A DNA stretch of 64,000 nt from Bacillus sp. FJAT-49711. GTDB taxonomy: Bacteria > Bacillota > Bacilli > Bacillales > Bacillaceae_C. Shown piece after piece: positions 16,980 through 26,655 of this stretch. A program made the position numbers and the translations under genes. How positions within the stretch are numbered: position 1 is the first letter of the stretch; every line of letters starts with the position of its first letter. The notes below the pieces were generated by a model. It worked only from the letters and a program-made list of their open reading frames with translations. It had not been told where the DNA came from and made no database searches. The stretch lies in contig NZ_JAGYPL010000004.1 of assembly GCF_018343715.1 (NCBI RefSeq), forward strand, positions 62,001 to 126,000, in the 5' to 3' direction.

Positions 16980-18260
16980 ATGGACTACCTACATGAAAAA
17001 CTAATCGCAGATTATGATAAGAGCTTAGATTATAAAGGGGTCAGAGGAAGTCGTTTAGCATCGCGACTTTTCGCATTATCTCAAATTGGTCCTACTGAAA
17101 AGGGTGGATCTAATCGAATTGGCTTTTCCGAAGAAGAAAAGGAAGCTAAAAATATGATAATAAAATGGATGGAGGAAGCAGGATTGATCGTCTCTCTTGA
17201 TGGTGCTGGTAATGTAATCGGAAGGCTAACAGGAAAAAATCCTAACCAGCCTGCCATCGTTTCCGGTTCTCATGTTGACAGCGTTCCAAACGGAGGTCAT
17301 TTTGATGGACCACTCGGTGTTCTTGCTGCACTTGAAGTAGTTGAAGCATGGAAAGAAACGGTATACATACCTGAAAGGCCATTTGAAGTTATTGTTTTTA
17401 CAGATGAGGAAGGTACCCGATTTAATGGTGGATTAACTGGAAGCATGTCGATAGTTGGAGAAATTAAAAAGGAGGATCTTTTAAAACAAGTAGATATTTA
17501 TGGAGTATCTTTTGAAGAAGTTTTGGATAATATCGGTCTCTCAATTGATTCTCTATTATCAGCAAAAAGAGATTTTTCTAAAATCGAAGCTTTTGTTGAA
17601 GTTCATATTGAACAAGGGAAGCGCCTCGAAAAAGCAGGCATTCCTGTAGGGATTGTTACTGGTATTGCTGGACCTTGTTGGTTAGAAATGACTTTTACCG
17701 GCTCTGCTGGCCATGCTGGAAATACTCCGATGGATGATAGAAAAGATTCACTTGTTGCCGCAAGTCAATTTATCGCCGAACTACCATCCCTCCCGCAGCA
17801 AGTAAGCTCCTCTGCGGTTGCCACAGTCGGAAAACTTCATGTTCATCCGAATGGCGTTAATGTTATACCTGGACAAGTGAAATTAACGGTAGATATTCGC
17901 GATATTCATGAAAGCTCAAGAAATGAATTGGTCAACTTAATTACCGAAAAGGCATCTACCATTTGTATGAACAATCATATCGAACTGGAATGGAAAGAAA
18001 CACTAAGGGTGGATCCTGTTCCTATTAAAAAAGAGATGCAGAAGAAATTAGAGAAAGCCATGCGCGCCAATCATATCGAACCATTTTATTTACCAAGCGG
18101 CGCTGGCCATGATGCTATGATTATAGGACGCCACCTCCCTGCTGCCATGATTTTTGTACAAAGTAAAGATGGGATAAGCCACAATCCTTTGGAATGGTCG
18201 TCTTTAAACGATTGTATTCAAGCAGTACACGTATTAAAACATTTTGTAGAGTCTTATTAA
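16980..18260 (+). CDS. Zn-dependent amidohydrolase (hydantoinase/carbamoylase family, M20)
   Basis: This is a metal-dependent amidase of the allantoate amidohydrolase / N-carbamoyl-L-amino-acid hydrolase group. Metal-binding motifs are SGSHVDSVPNGGHFDG (His and the shared Asp), FTDEEGTRF (Glu) and the second-half residues in PSGAGHDAMI. A dimerisation insert follows SGSAGHAGNTPMDDRKD. Length 426 is close to the usual 410. GAGG lies ten bases before the ATG. It stands alone with no purine- or hydantoin-degradation genes beside it, so the natural substrate (ureidoglycolate, allantoate or a carbamoyl amino acid) cannot be told. Confidence 0.88.
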   Translation: MDYLHEKLIADYDKSLDYKGVRGSRLASRLFALSQIGPTEKGGSNRIGFSEEEKEAKNMIIKWMEEAGLIVSLDGAGNVIGRLTGKNPNQPAIVSGSHVDSVPNGGHFDGPLGVLAALEVVEAWKETVYIPERPFEVIVFTDEEGTRFNGGLTGSMSIVGEIKKEDLLKQVDIYGVSFEEVLDNIGLSIDSLLSAKRDFSKIEAFVEVHIEQGKRLEKAGIPVGIVTGIAGPCWLEMTFTGSAGHAGNTPMDDRKDSLVAASQFIAELPSLPQQVSSSAVATVGKLHVHPNGVNVIPGQVKLTVDIRDIHESSRNELVNLITEKASTICMNNHIELEWKETLRVDPVPIKKEMQKKLEKAMRANHIEPFYLPSGAGHDAMIIGRHLPAAMIFVQSKDGISHNPLEWSSLNDCIQAVHVLKHFVESY

Positions 18261-18418
18261 ACATTACATATACAAGCTGCCTTAGCACAAAACATATATT
18301 AAATCAGCAAGTATGAATGTTTTTTGATATTTTACAAGGTTATTCATGGCTTGCAATATTATCACTTTACAAAAGTTAATTCACATCCTTAACTAATGCT
18401 AATAGCAGGGGGAACCTT

Positions 18419-19219
18419 ATGGATGGACATATTAAAACAACAGTCTATGATGATGTAAATGATGTGCTTAATTATTTTTCAACGCAAATTCAAGAAGTTG
18501 CAGGAGAACGTTTTATTGGTATGTATGTGATTGGCTCACTTGCACTTGGTAATTTTAATCCAATTAGCAGTGATATTGACTTTGTAATTGTAACTGATAT
18601 TGATATTGATGACACTCTTTTCAACCGACTAAAACATATACATTCTGCGTTTGCCGCAAGTCATTCATATTGGGCAAATAAAATAGATGTGGTATATGTA
18701 ACTATAAGGGTACTACATAATAATAAGGATTCATCCTTATTACAGTATCCCCAAGTTGAACACGGGACGGAGTTATTCAAACACTTTCTTGAAGATGGCT
18801 GGATTTTTCAGCTGTATACATTGCGTGAACACGGGATTCAAGTTTTTGGACCTAAACCTAGTTCTTTTATCAGTCCAATTGACCCAAATGATATGATACC
18901 AGCAGTAAAAGCTATTGCTGAAATATGGCTTGAAAGTGCCCAGAACGACCCTTCGTGGTTGGAATGGTTGGCAAATAGGGAATGTCAGGTTTTTGTTATA
19001 CAAACTCTTTGTCGAATGCTTTACTCACTACGAACGGGTTCTGTAACTTCAAAACCAGTGGCTACAATTTGGGCACAGAAAGAACTGGGAACGCCTTGGG
19101 ATTTACTTATTATGCGTTCTTTATCAGCCAAACAGGAGAATAGTAAAATTACACAAAATGATATGGAAGAAACGATTAATTTCATTCGATACACAGTTGA
19201 GCAAACTATTTTGCGTTAG
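18419..19219 (+). CDS. Nucleotidyltransferase with aminoglycoside adenylyltransferase-like C-terminal domain
   Basis: This 266-residue protein has the polymerase-beta nucleotidyltransferase signature GSLALGNFNPISSDIDF near residues 37-53 (G-S, then D-x-D) and a helical C-terminal half like the DUF4111 domain of ANT(3'')/ANT(9) enzymes. Such proteins transfer AMP to aminoglycosides, but many chromosomal relatives have no known drug substrate. GGGGGAACC precedes the start. It is a single gene followed by a hairpin. A resistance role is possible but not shown. Confidence 0.75.
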   Translation: MDGHIKTTVYDDVNDVLNYFSTQIQEVAGERFIGMYVIGSLALGNFNPISSDIDFVIVTDIDIDDTLFNRLKHIHSAFAASHSYWANKIDVVYVTIRVLHNNKDSSLLQYPQVEHGTELFKHFLEDGWIFQLYTLREHGIQVFGPKPSSFISPIDPNDMIPAVKAIAEIWLESAQNDPSWLEWLANRECQVFVIQTLCRMLYSLRTGSVTSKPVATIWAQKELGTPWDLLIMRSLSAKQENSKITQNDMEETINFIRYTVEQTILR

Positions 19220-19248
19220 CATAAAACGTTATTTTGTAATGATTGCAG

Positions 19249-19273
19249 CCCCAATTGTAAGACACAATTGGGG
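19249..19273 (+). terminator. Strong hairpin after the nucleotidyltransferase gene
   Basis: A perfect 10-bp stem CCCCAATTGT/ACAATTGGGG has a five-base loop. The immediate T-tail is weak, so termination is likely but not typical. Confidence 0.55.
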
Positions 19274-19382
19274 TGCAGTTCAGAATTACCATGTTTTCAC
19301 TTTTTAATTTCATTTTTTTTACTTAATTTACCTAAAATGCTTCGTAATTAAATTGTTTTAACGGACGTGCAAGAGATACATG

Positions 19383-20930
19383 TTAATAAAATTCCTCAGG
19401 CCATTCTAATTCAAAGCCATCATTTCTCAATTCCGCTTGAAATGCCTCCAGTAAATGCCCATCTTCTCTAACCGTTTTTGGTTTTGTATTTTGTTTTATA
19501 CAAAAAGCAACTAATGTACCACATGCTTCACCTATATTCCACTCGGTTGGATGCAATCGATAACAGCCGTTAGTAATATGGGTCGTTCCTATATTTTTAC
19601 ATCCTGCTAAAACATTATCCAATTCTTTTGGTAACAAAGCCCCCAATGGAATATGATAGGGCAGTGCTTTAATATCAAGATAATTTCTCCCAGTCATACT
19701 AGGATGTAAATCAATACTATAAGAACCGATTCCTACACGATCATGATATTTTTTTCCTGTTTTACCACGATTAGTATCTGGTGATACGTCCTGCTCTACT
19801 ATTGTATACTCTGCTTTAATTCGTCTAGATTCTCGAATATATGGCGACTTAGCGAGCCCATCCTTTGTAGCAAATATATCTTTTCTAAGCTTTAACCCAG
19901 GATAGCCTTTCCCCCCATCTGCTCGCGGTGCTTCCGTTTGCAGCCAATAAAAAAGGGAAAGACTAAGTTGTTTGGCCTGATATATATGTTTTTCCTTTTC
20001 CTGTTCAGAAACATCATAATTATTCCCTAAAAAGTAATCATTTTGCGGCCAATTCATCAGAGTAATATCTCCGGCATGATATGGCGAATCAAACTGTTCT
20101 TTGTCAAAAATTCGGCGGTATTCCCAAAGCGGAAAACCATCTTCCTCACGAAATAGGGTATACTTTCTTTTTTCTTTCGTAATCGGATGAGGTGCAAAAA
20201 AACTTAAATATTTATTCGGCCATATATCTGGATGAAATTCTCTCCAAAACTCGTACATTTCAGGTTCTGGAATAATATGATTTTCACCCTCTCGATATTC
20301 CATAGCCAACACGTATGTGAAAGCTTGAATATCCAAAGGATTATATTCCTTTAGCGCATGAGGTTCACCTGTAACAGATTGAGCCTCTGCCCCAGTCACA
20401 TATTCAATATCGGCCAATGGGAGAACATCGCTTGATTCTGTTGCATCAATGAAATATGGCGCAGTTAATTGCACCTTTTCGGAGGTATTTGTATTTTCAA
20501 ATGTCATTTCATGAATGGTTTTATTTACTTTTTGAATCGAAATTATTTTCGTATTTAAAAAAAGCCGTAATTGATTAGTCAAAAGGTAAGGCATAAGCAT
20601 TTCATATAAAACATGCAATGAAATTCTAGGATCATGACAAATATTACTCACAAGACCATTACCGGGATTAAAATTGGTGCTAGACTTCTTAACATTCATC
20701 GTTTTAAGATATGTATCTCTTACTTTATTACGATAAGTCCGATATCTTTTTGTACATCCAAATTGTTCAATCCATTTGTGTTCATCTGGAGGCACACCTT
20801 GGGAAGTAGCTTGGCCACCAATCCAATCTGTTTCTTCTGTCATGAGGACCTGAAGACCACTCGCACAAGCCGAAAGAGCTGCAGCACAACCACCCAACCC
20901 TCCACCTACAATCACTAAATCTACTTTCAT
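19383..20930 (-). CDS. FAD-dependent oxidoreductase (PF12831-type), catabolic cluster
   Basis: This soluble flavoprotein has an N-terminal Rossmann motif VIVGGGLGGCAAAL, the family motif GGQATSQG near residue 42, YIRESRR in the middle and a C-terminal FAD-binding segment around IGTTHITNGCYRLHP. The family (FAD_oxidored) is common next to carbohydrate ABC transporters, but almost no member has a known substrate. I chose the ATG at 20930, seven bases after GGAGG. It is the most distal gene of the minus-strand catabolic block; a repeat region separates it from the dehydrogenase gene. A second member of the same family lies at 31359-32969, so the pathway may use two successive oxidations. Confidence 0.85.
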   Translation of the reverse strand: MKVDLVIVGGGLGGCAAALSACASGLQVLMTEETDWIGGQATSQGVPPDEHKWIEQFGCTKRYRTYRNKVRDTYLKTMNVKKSSTNFNPGNGLVSNICHDPRISLHVLYEMLMPYLLTNQLRLFLNTKIISIQKVNKTIHEMTFENTNTSEKVQLTAPYFIDATESSDVLPLADIEYVTGAEAQSVTGEPHALKEYNPLDIQAFTYVLAMEYREGENHIIPEPEMYEFWREFHPDIWPNKYLSFFAPHPITKEKRKYTLFREEDGFPLWEYRRIFDKEQFDSPYHAGDITLMNWPQNDYFLGNNYDVSEQEKEKHIYQAKQLSLSLFYWLQTEAPRADGGKGYPGLKLRKDIFATKDGLAKSPYIRESRRIKAEYTIVEQDVSPDTNRGKTGKKYHDRVGIGSYSIDLHPSMTGRNYLDIKALPYHIPLGALLPKELDNVLAGCKNIGTTHITNGCYRLHPTEWNIGEACGTLVAFCIKQNTKPKTVREDGHLLEAFQAELRNDGFELEWPEEFY

Positions 20931-20999
20931 AGCCTTATCCTCCAAACAAAGTTTTTTTCAATTTTATAGGCTCTGTTATTTTTTTATTGTTGATTTTCT

Positions 21000-21230
21000 T
21001 GTAAGTATGAAAATAAATTGGCGGAGAATTTCCGGTTAATGTATATAGAGGAACTGAAGCAGCAAAAATAAGCGTAGATATTCCGGTTAACTGTTCTACA
21101 TATAACAAAAACCAAAGATTTGGACCTTATAAACGGAAAATCTCCCCTTATTTTTAAGGAAATAAGGGTATTTTCCAAAATAAACGTAATTTTTCCGTTT
21201 ATTTTTCAAATGCCTTGAATCAACATTCAG
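21000..21230. repeat. Structured intergenic repeat built from short TTCCG/TTATTT modules
   Basis: The region holds repeated, inverted modules: TTCCGGTTAA at about 21030 and 21088, AAACGGAAAAT and its inverse TTTTTCCGTTTATTT, and CCTTATTT/AAATAAGG arms. They can fold into nested hairpins. It has the look of an interspersed intergenic repeat of Bacillus genomes rather than a gene. Copy number cannot be judged here because no second copy lies in the window. Confidence 0.45.
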
Positions 21231-21246
21231 CTATAACAAAAAACCA

Positions 21247-22242
21247 TCAGTTGGAGTAATCAATCAGTTTTGTTAAAGTCTTTGTCTTTTTATTTATTAA
21301 GCTCTCAAAAACACCAGGAGCTTCACTGAAGGATACTTTTTCTTTAATAAATGGTTGAACATCAATTCGTTTCTCAGCTACCAATCTTATATATTCGCTA
21401 ATATTCCTTCCTTCTGTCCAACGGATGAATCCATAAGGGTAATCAATAGCTTGTTGTTCGTAAATTTTGTCATATCGACCAGGTCCGCCTGCTCGTGAAA
21501 TTAGTATTTGAGCTTCTTTTCCAAACATGAGGTTCCTTGGAAAATCGGGTTCAATATCACCTACAATAACGACTTTGCCTTTATTTCGAACCCACTCTAG
21601 ACTTTGTTTCGTTAATGCCGAGCGTTTCCCGCCAGCACATAATAACACCGCATCCGCACCATGATTATTAGTAGCTTGATCTATTGCTAATTTCATATCA
21701 TCAACGTTTGAAAAAGATTTAATATTTCCCAGCATATTTGTCCGTTCTTCAGAAATATCATATGTGATAACATCATAGGCTGCTGCATCTGCTATTTTGG
21801 CAATAAGTTGACCAAGGACTCCCAAGCCAGCAATTACAACCGTCTCTCCAAATTGCAAATTGGCAACTCTAAGCGCATGAATCGCAATCGCTCCTAATCC
21901 ACAAAGTGAAGCTTCTTCAGCTGTAACATTTTTGGGTACTTTTGCGCATAATGTTTTCGGAACTAGTAAATATTCGGAATGGTGGACATAAGGAGCACCA
22001 TAGCAAGCTACAACGTCTCCTTTTTGAATTCCTTCAACTTTATCGCCACATTCAATGGCTATTCCGACTGCACTATAGCCAATTGCATATTCCTTTCCCG
22101 CACTGTTTGCGATCATGCCAATTTCCGTACCTGGTGAAATGGCTGAATATAATATTTTTAATAATACGTATGAAGGTTTGATCACAGGAATCTCTTCTTC
22201 TATGATTTTTACATTTTGATTGCTTGCAACGATCGATTTCAA
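21247..22242 (-). CDS. Medium-chain (zinc-type) dehydrogenase, catabolic cluster
   Basis: This is an alcohol/sugar dehydrogenase of the MDR superfamily. The N-terminal domain begins MKSIVASNQN and has AISPGTEIGM where typical members have the first Zn-ligand Cys, so catalytic zinc binding is uncertain. The NAD(P)-binding motif VVIAGLGVLGQL is at about residue 150. I chose the TTG at 22242, seven bases after AAAGGAGG; a longer reading upstream runs into the preceding gene. About 330 residues is normal for MDRs lacking the structural zinc lobe. It lies 23 bases downstream of the DapA-like gene and is probably an oxidation step of the pathway. Confidence 0.82.
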   Translation of the reverse strand: MKSIVASNQNVKIIEEEIPVIKPSYVLLKILYSAISPGTEIGMIANSAGKEYAIGYSAVGIAIECGDKVEGIQKGDVVACYGAPYVHHSEYLLVPKTLCAKVPKNVTAEEASLCGLGAIAIHALRVANLQFGETVVIAGLGVLGQLIAKIADAAAYDVITYDISEERTNMLGNIKSFSNVDDMKLAIDQATNNHGADAVLLCAGGKRSALTKQSLEWVRNKGKVVIVGDIEPDFPRNLMFGKEAQILISRAGGPGRYDKIYEQQAIDYPYGFIRWTEGRNISEYIRLVAEKRIDVQPFIKEKVSFSEAPGVFESLINKKTKTLTKLIDYSN

Positions 22243-22265
22243 TGTCAGACCTCCTTTGTTAAACT

Positions 22266-23318
22266 TTAAGCAAACCACTTATCGATGTTGCTTTTTACAA
22301 AATCGTCATCGTGAAGATGTGGATATTGTTCGTAAACACGATCAATTTCTTCCATTTGATTTGGACTAAGCTTTTCTTTTTCTAGCAAGCACCAATTTCC
22401 TTTCAATAAACCTTGTCTTGCCAAAACTTCATTTATGCCTGCAATACTTCCCTTAAAATCATGACTTGGGTCAAAAAAGGCTGCATTCGCATCCGTTATT
22501 TCTTGCCCGAGTGTTAACAAAGCTGATGGTATACATTCTTTATTTTGTACGGCTTTTATTTCTTTAAATATGTCCACAGCTCTTTTTGTCCAAACGGACC
22601 AATGCCCTAATAATCCACCGACTATTTTCTTTTCGATTTTTGTATTTCCTACAGAAATTCGATATGTTGTTAAAAGATCACTGACAATATTGTCATCATT
22701 TCCTGTATATAGGGCAATGTCTTCATTCCTATTTGAATGACAAACCGCACGTACTACATCAAATGTTTGATAACGATTAAAAGGTGCCATTTTTATTGCA
22801 TGAACATTTGGAATGTCGGCAAACGATTTCCAAAAATCATAGCTAAAAATCCTTCCCCCTACAGATGGTTGAAGATAAAAACCGAAAACTGGAATGATTT
22901 CAGCAATCATTTTAATGTGAGTTAATAATTGTTCTTCTGTTAAATCTTTCAACCCACCTAAACTTACTAAACCTAGATCATATCCCGTTTTCATCGCAAA
23001 TCTAGCTTCTTTTAAAGCTTGCTCCGTTCGACCGCAAATTCCGGCTATTTTAATAAAACTTTCTTCTATATTGGCTTGCTTGATTTCTTCCATTGCCAGC
23101 GATAAAACTTTTTCATATAAATTAAATCTTGGGTCCCTTATTTCAAATTGAGTTGTATGCACCCCAACAGCTACTCCGCCCACACCTGCATCAATGTAAT
23201 AACGAGTCAACGCTCTTTGACTCGCTTCATCTAGTATTCTATCTTCCGTTAATGCCAACGGATGTGCTGGGATGATAGTACCTTTTAATAATTCTTTTTT
23301 CACTTCAAAACTAAGCAT
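22266..23318 (-). CDS. Dihydrodipicolinate synthase-family aldolase/dehydratase, catabolic cluster
   Basis: This is a class I, Schiff-base (beta/alpha)8 barrel enzyme of the DapA/NanA/KDG-aldolase superfamily. The Schiff-base lysine is probably the K in NVHAIKMAPFNRYQ, after the barrel strand with FGFYLQPSVGG. At 350 residues it is longer than ordinary DapA (about 290), with an extra C-terminal helical part. In a catabolic operon such proteins cleave or dehydrate 2-keto-3-deoxy sugar acids or related keto acids. GGAAGGAG precedes the ATG. It starts directly after the epimerase-like gene (gap of zero). Confidence 0.82.
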   Translation of the reverse strand: MLSFEVKKELLKGTIIPAHPLALTEDRILDEASQRALTRYYIDAGVGGVAVGVHTTQFEIRDPRFNLYEKVLSLAMEEIKQANIEESFIKIAGICGRTEQALKEARFAMKTGYDLGLVSLGGLKDLTEEQLLTHIKMIAEIIPVFGFYLQPSVGGRIFSYDFWKSFADIPNVHAIKMAPFNRYQTFDVVRAVCHSNRNEDIALYTGNDDNIVSDLLTTYRISVGNTKIEKKIVGGLLGHWSVWTKRAVDIFKEIKAVQNKECIPSALLTLGQEITDANAAFFDPSHDFKGSIAGINEVLARQGLLKGNWCLLEKEKLSPNQMEEIDRVYEQYPHLHDDDFVKSNIDKWFA

Positions 23319-24335
23319 TTAAAACACTCCTTCCCTTTCTTGGAAATGAGTTGGTTTATTTAATGTCTCTCCGTCTGCCTTCACCCAATCAGATACTAAT
23401 TCAATCATTTCATTCAGTGTTACTTTTGGATATCCAAATAATTTATGAGCTTCCGAAGCATTATTTAATAATGCCGTTGGCTGCTCTTCATTGATAAAGT
23501 GAACATCTTTTTTAAACTGTTTTCCAAATTCTTTAGCTAACCAACGGACCGAAATTGTTTCAGGTCCTGTAATGTTTAAAATTTTTGGCGGTGATTCACA
23601 ATGCAGCAATGAACGAAGGGCATAATCATTAGCATCGCCTTGCCAAATGACATTAACACTTCCCATAGTAAGATCAATTGGGTTGCCATCAAATACATGT
23701 TTGGCAATTTCAAGTAATACACCATACCTGAGATCAATGGCATAATTCAATCTATATATAAGGATTGGTGTTTTATTTTTGTGGGAAAAATATGTGAACA
23801 CTCGCTCTCGGCCAAGACAGGATTGAGCATATTCACCAATTGGCTGAGGTAATACTTCTTCAGAACAATTCGTACTCCCTACCTTTGTTAACGGATACAC
23901 ATTTCCAGAGGAAAATACAACAATGCGTGAGTCTATAAACTTTTCAGCTACCTTTCCAGGTAAATACGCATTCATTGCCCATGTAAAATGCTCATTGCCA
24001 TGAGTTCCAAATTTATTTCCTGCCATATAAATAATGTTTTTTACGTTTGGCAGGGCCTCAATCGCTCCTTCGTCTAATAAATCCAATGCAATCGTTTCTA
24101 TTCCATAATCTTCAAGTTCTTGTTTCAAAGTTCCTGAGGAAAAGCGAGATACACCTATGACCTTTTTTTCCACTCCGGCTGCATTAATGGCTCTTTTGGC
24201 CATCTTTGCGAGAGTCGGACCCATTTTTCCACCTACACCTAAAATTAAAATATCGCCGTCTAACACGCCTATTTGTTCAATCAGTTTCATTGACGGTTTT
24301 GACATGAATTTTTCTAATTCCGCAATCGTTTTCAT
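23319..24335 (-). CDS. NAD(P)-dependent epimerase/dehydratase-like protein, catabolic cluster
   Basis: This is an extended short-chain dehydrogenase-like protein. The dinucleotide motif is ILGVGGKMGPTLAKMA near residue 31, less standard than GxxGxxG. SSGNVYP and a later Tyr replace the usual S...YxxxK, so the catalytic triad is not obvious. The 338 residues fit the NAD-dependent epimerase family. GGAGGGACGAAA precedes the start. It lies between the AraC regulator and the aldolase-like gene, with which it is co-transcribed. It may act on a sugar acid or its nucleotide-free derivative; this is inferred from context. Confidence 0.75.
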   Translation of the reverse strand: MKTIAELEKFMSKPSMKLIEQIGVLDGDILILGVGGKMGPTLAKMAKRAINAAGVEKKVIGVSRFSSGTLKQELEDYGIETIALDLLDEGAIEALPNVKNIIYMAGNKFGTHGNEHFTWAMNAYLPGKVAEKFIDSRIVVFSSGNVYPLTKVGSTNCSEEVLPQPIGEYAQSCLGRERVFTYFSHKNKTPILIYRLNYAIDLRYGVLLEIAKHVFDGNPIDLTMGSVNVIWQGDANDYALRSLLHCESPPKILNITGPETISVRWLAKEFGKQFKKDVHFINEEQPTALLNNASEAHKLFGYPKVTLNEMIELVSDWVKADGETLNKPTHFQEREGVF

Positions 24336-24370
24336 TTTCGTCCCTCCTATGCTTTTAATCTTTCAAACTA

Positions 24371-26590
24371 TCACTCTGTATTTATTATTTTTTCTCGATA
24401 GTTTGAAGGTGAAAGACCTGTATATTTTTTAAACGTACTGGCAAATGTTGTCGGATTCAAGTAACCCACTTTTTCTCCGATTTCGGCAATCGTAATATTT
24501 TCATTTCTCAAGTGCTCTTTCGCATAATTAATCCTTACTCGATGTAAATATTCTACAAAATTAACTCCAAAGGCATTCTTAAAATATTTGGAGAAATATT
24601 TTGAAGATGTGTCGGTTATCTTTGCCATATGTTCAAGATATAAATTGTCCATATAATGCAATTCAATATATTGAGCAATAAAGACTGGGTTCAATTTGCT
24701 TTCCTGCGCTTTCAATTGCCTTCCTTTTTCTAAAATAAATTTCACAACAACCATGAAAGAACTTTTTAATTCTTCAAGATTTTGCGATTCTCTTATCCTA
24801 TTTTCAAAATCCATTTCCAGCTTAAACAATTGTTGTTCTTCTTCTTCATTTAATTGAACTGGACGTTTCATATATAATAATAAGCTTTGTAATATGGCTA
24901 TAAATTGATGGCGATGAATATTCAAATCAAGGTTTTCGTTCATAATGGCATTGATGATTTGAATAAAATCTTTCTCATTGCCACTGACTAGTAAATTAGG
25001 TATTTTTTCAATTTTATCTACTGGAAAATAAACTTGGACAGTATGATGAATCGATTCAGCATCATAAAGCAAAGATTCTACTCCGATATTTCTGTAGAGA
25101 GACGTATTAATAATATCCTGAAAAGCTAGACGCAAATGTTCCACCTTCGTATTGTATCCCTTACTAATAATGGCATAACTATCAGCTTTCAATGAATTTT
25201 GAGCTTGATTCATTAATTTTTGAATGGATTGGACTACTTGACTACGTTCCGATTTTTGATCGATTCCAATGAGCACTAAAAATTCTAAGTCCTTATTAAG
25301 TAATACAGTTTCATAATGTAGTTCCTGTTTTAATCCACGTTCCATAAATTTTTGCCAATCCCCAATGTCATTAGCTTGCTTACTATCAAACACCCATTTT
25401 AAAAGAATGAAATGGTTACTTTTAAGAATTTCTGAAAAATACTCCTTTAATTTCGTATCATCTCGATCCTTATCGTTTCCTTCTCTGATAGCATTGATAA
25501 AAATATGCCTATTTAACTCTGATTGCAATGCTTTTTCTATACTTTTTGATTCTTTAATATTTTGTTTTAAATGCAAGGTTGATTGGTAAATACTTTTCCA
25601 ATTCGGTTCTCCACCAATAATCAGACTTACCTTTTTCATTGGTCGAAACAAATATATACTTAAAATAATCAAAAGAAATAATGTAATGATCCCACTAATA
25701 AGCATAATGGTTTGCTGATCTTTAGTAATTGATGCAACCGCAGTATACTGAATAGGGATTCGATTAATGTAGGTAAATCCGTTATAGTCAGATTTATATA
25801 CTACATACTCATACATTTGATTTTTTAATATTGTCTCTTCGCCTTCATCTACAAGTAAACCTCGAACTACTTCTCCTAAATTGATTTTTTCTTCAGTAGT
25901 CAACACGATATTATTGTCTTGATCTAAAATGAGAAAAGAAGTTTCATCCATCATCGTTTTCTGATCGATAATATCTAATAAAGCATCGACGTCCAAAAAA
26001 ACGATTATGTTTTTGGATGAAAACTGGGTGTTCCCCGCAATTGTTATTAAATTCTTAGCTCTATAGTTGTCCCCGCTTACCTTTTTCATATATGTCTTTG
26101 CCGGAAAAATTTCTAAAGTTTTTTCATCATTAAAAAAAGAAGTCCAGAACATCGCGTTATTTTGCTTATTTTTATATTGCTCATTGAAAAACTCATTTAA
26201 ATCAATCGTTCCCTTTGATGTAATAGCAAGATTGGATTGATCAAAAAACACAACGACTTCCTCTATAAAATCGTGCGAGGATGAAAGTGTAATCAGTTTA
26301 TGCATATCTTTATAAAGCAAATAATTAGTATAGTCTACTTCTTGATTATCTCTCGGATTATAAGGAAGAGTATCAATTGAATAGATTAAGTTATTTATAT
26401 CTTTAAAAGTATCATCTATCGATTGAATGATACCGCTAACAATTAGATGGTTATTTTCTTTCATTTGCTCGTAAAGCCTTTGTGTCGAGTTATTCATAAG
26501 GAGATAATTGGTAACAAACATAATTAATACGATTATGAGCAAGACGGAAAAAATGCGCATGAAACCTCTTACTGTGATGAGCTTCTCCAT
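24371..26590 (-). CDS. Membrane-bound AraC-family transcriptional regulator (YesS/YtdP-like)
   Basis: This 739-residue regulator has one membrane helix near the N-terminus, an extracytoplasmic sensor region of about 260 residues (Cache-like), a second helix (SGIITLFLLIILSIYLF), a long linker and a C-terminal double helix-turn-helix with AEIGEKVGYLNPTTFAS and FKKYTGLSPSNYR. Such regulators sense a ligand outside the cell and control adjacent carbohydrate uptake genes. I chose the ATG at 26590 behind GGGGTG; the preceding codons lack a better ribosome site. It lies between the enzyme and transporter genes, all on the same strand. Confidence 0.88.
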   Translation of the reverse strand: MEKLITVRGFMRIFSVLLIIVLIMFVTNYLLMNNSTQRLYEQMKENNHLIVSGIIQSIDDTFKDINNLIYSIDTLPYNPRDNQEVDYTNYLLYKDMHKLITLSSSHDFIEEVVVFFDQSNLAITSKGTIDLNEFFNEQYKNKQNNAMFWTSFFNDEKTLEIFPAKTYMKKVSGDNYRAKNLITIAGNTQFSSKNIIVFLDVDALLDIIDQKTMMDETSFLILDQDNNIVLTTEEKINLGEVVRGLLVDEGEETILKNQMYEYVVYKSDYNGFTYINRIPIQYTAVASITKDQQTIMLISGIITLFLLIILSIYLFRPMKKVSLIIGGEPNWKSIYQSTLHLKQNIKESKSIEKALQSELNRHIFINAIREGNDKDRDDTKLKEYFSEILKSNHFILLKWVFDSKQANDIGDWQKFMERGLKQELHYETVLLNKDLEFLVLIGIDQKSERSQVVQSIQKLMNQAQNSLKADSYAIISKGYNTKVEHLRLAFQDIINTSLYRNIGVESLLYDAESIHHTVQVYFPVDKIEKIPNLLVSGNEKDFIQIINAIMNENLDLNIHRHQFIAILQSLLLYMKRPVQLNEEEEQQLFKLEMDFENRIRESQNLEELKSSFMVVVKFILEKGRQLKAQESKLNPVFIAQYIELHYMDNLYLEHMAKITDTSSKYFSKYFKNAFGVNFVEYLHRVRINYAKEHLRNENITIAEIGEKVGYLNPTTFASTFKKYTGLSPSNYREKIINTE

Positions 26591-26655
26591 TTGCCAACAC
26601 CCCATCAAAAACGATAGTCGAATGTAATATTACCCACATTCGACATAAGTTATTA

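Noticed and set aside
18419-19219. Firm aminoglycoside resistance gene call
   Set aside because: The fold fits, but many chromosomal relatives have no drug activity and no resistance context is present.
20984-21178. Minus-strand frame of 64 codons
   Set aside because: It lies in the modular repeat; the apparent protein is a by-product of the repeat sequence.
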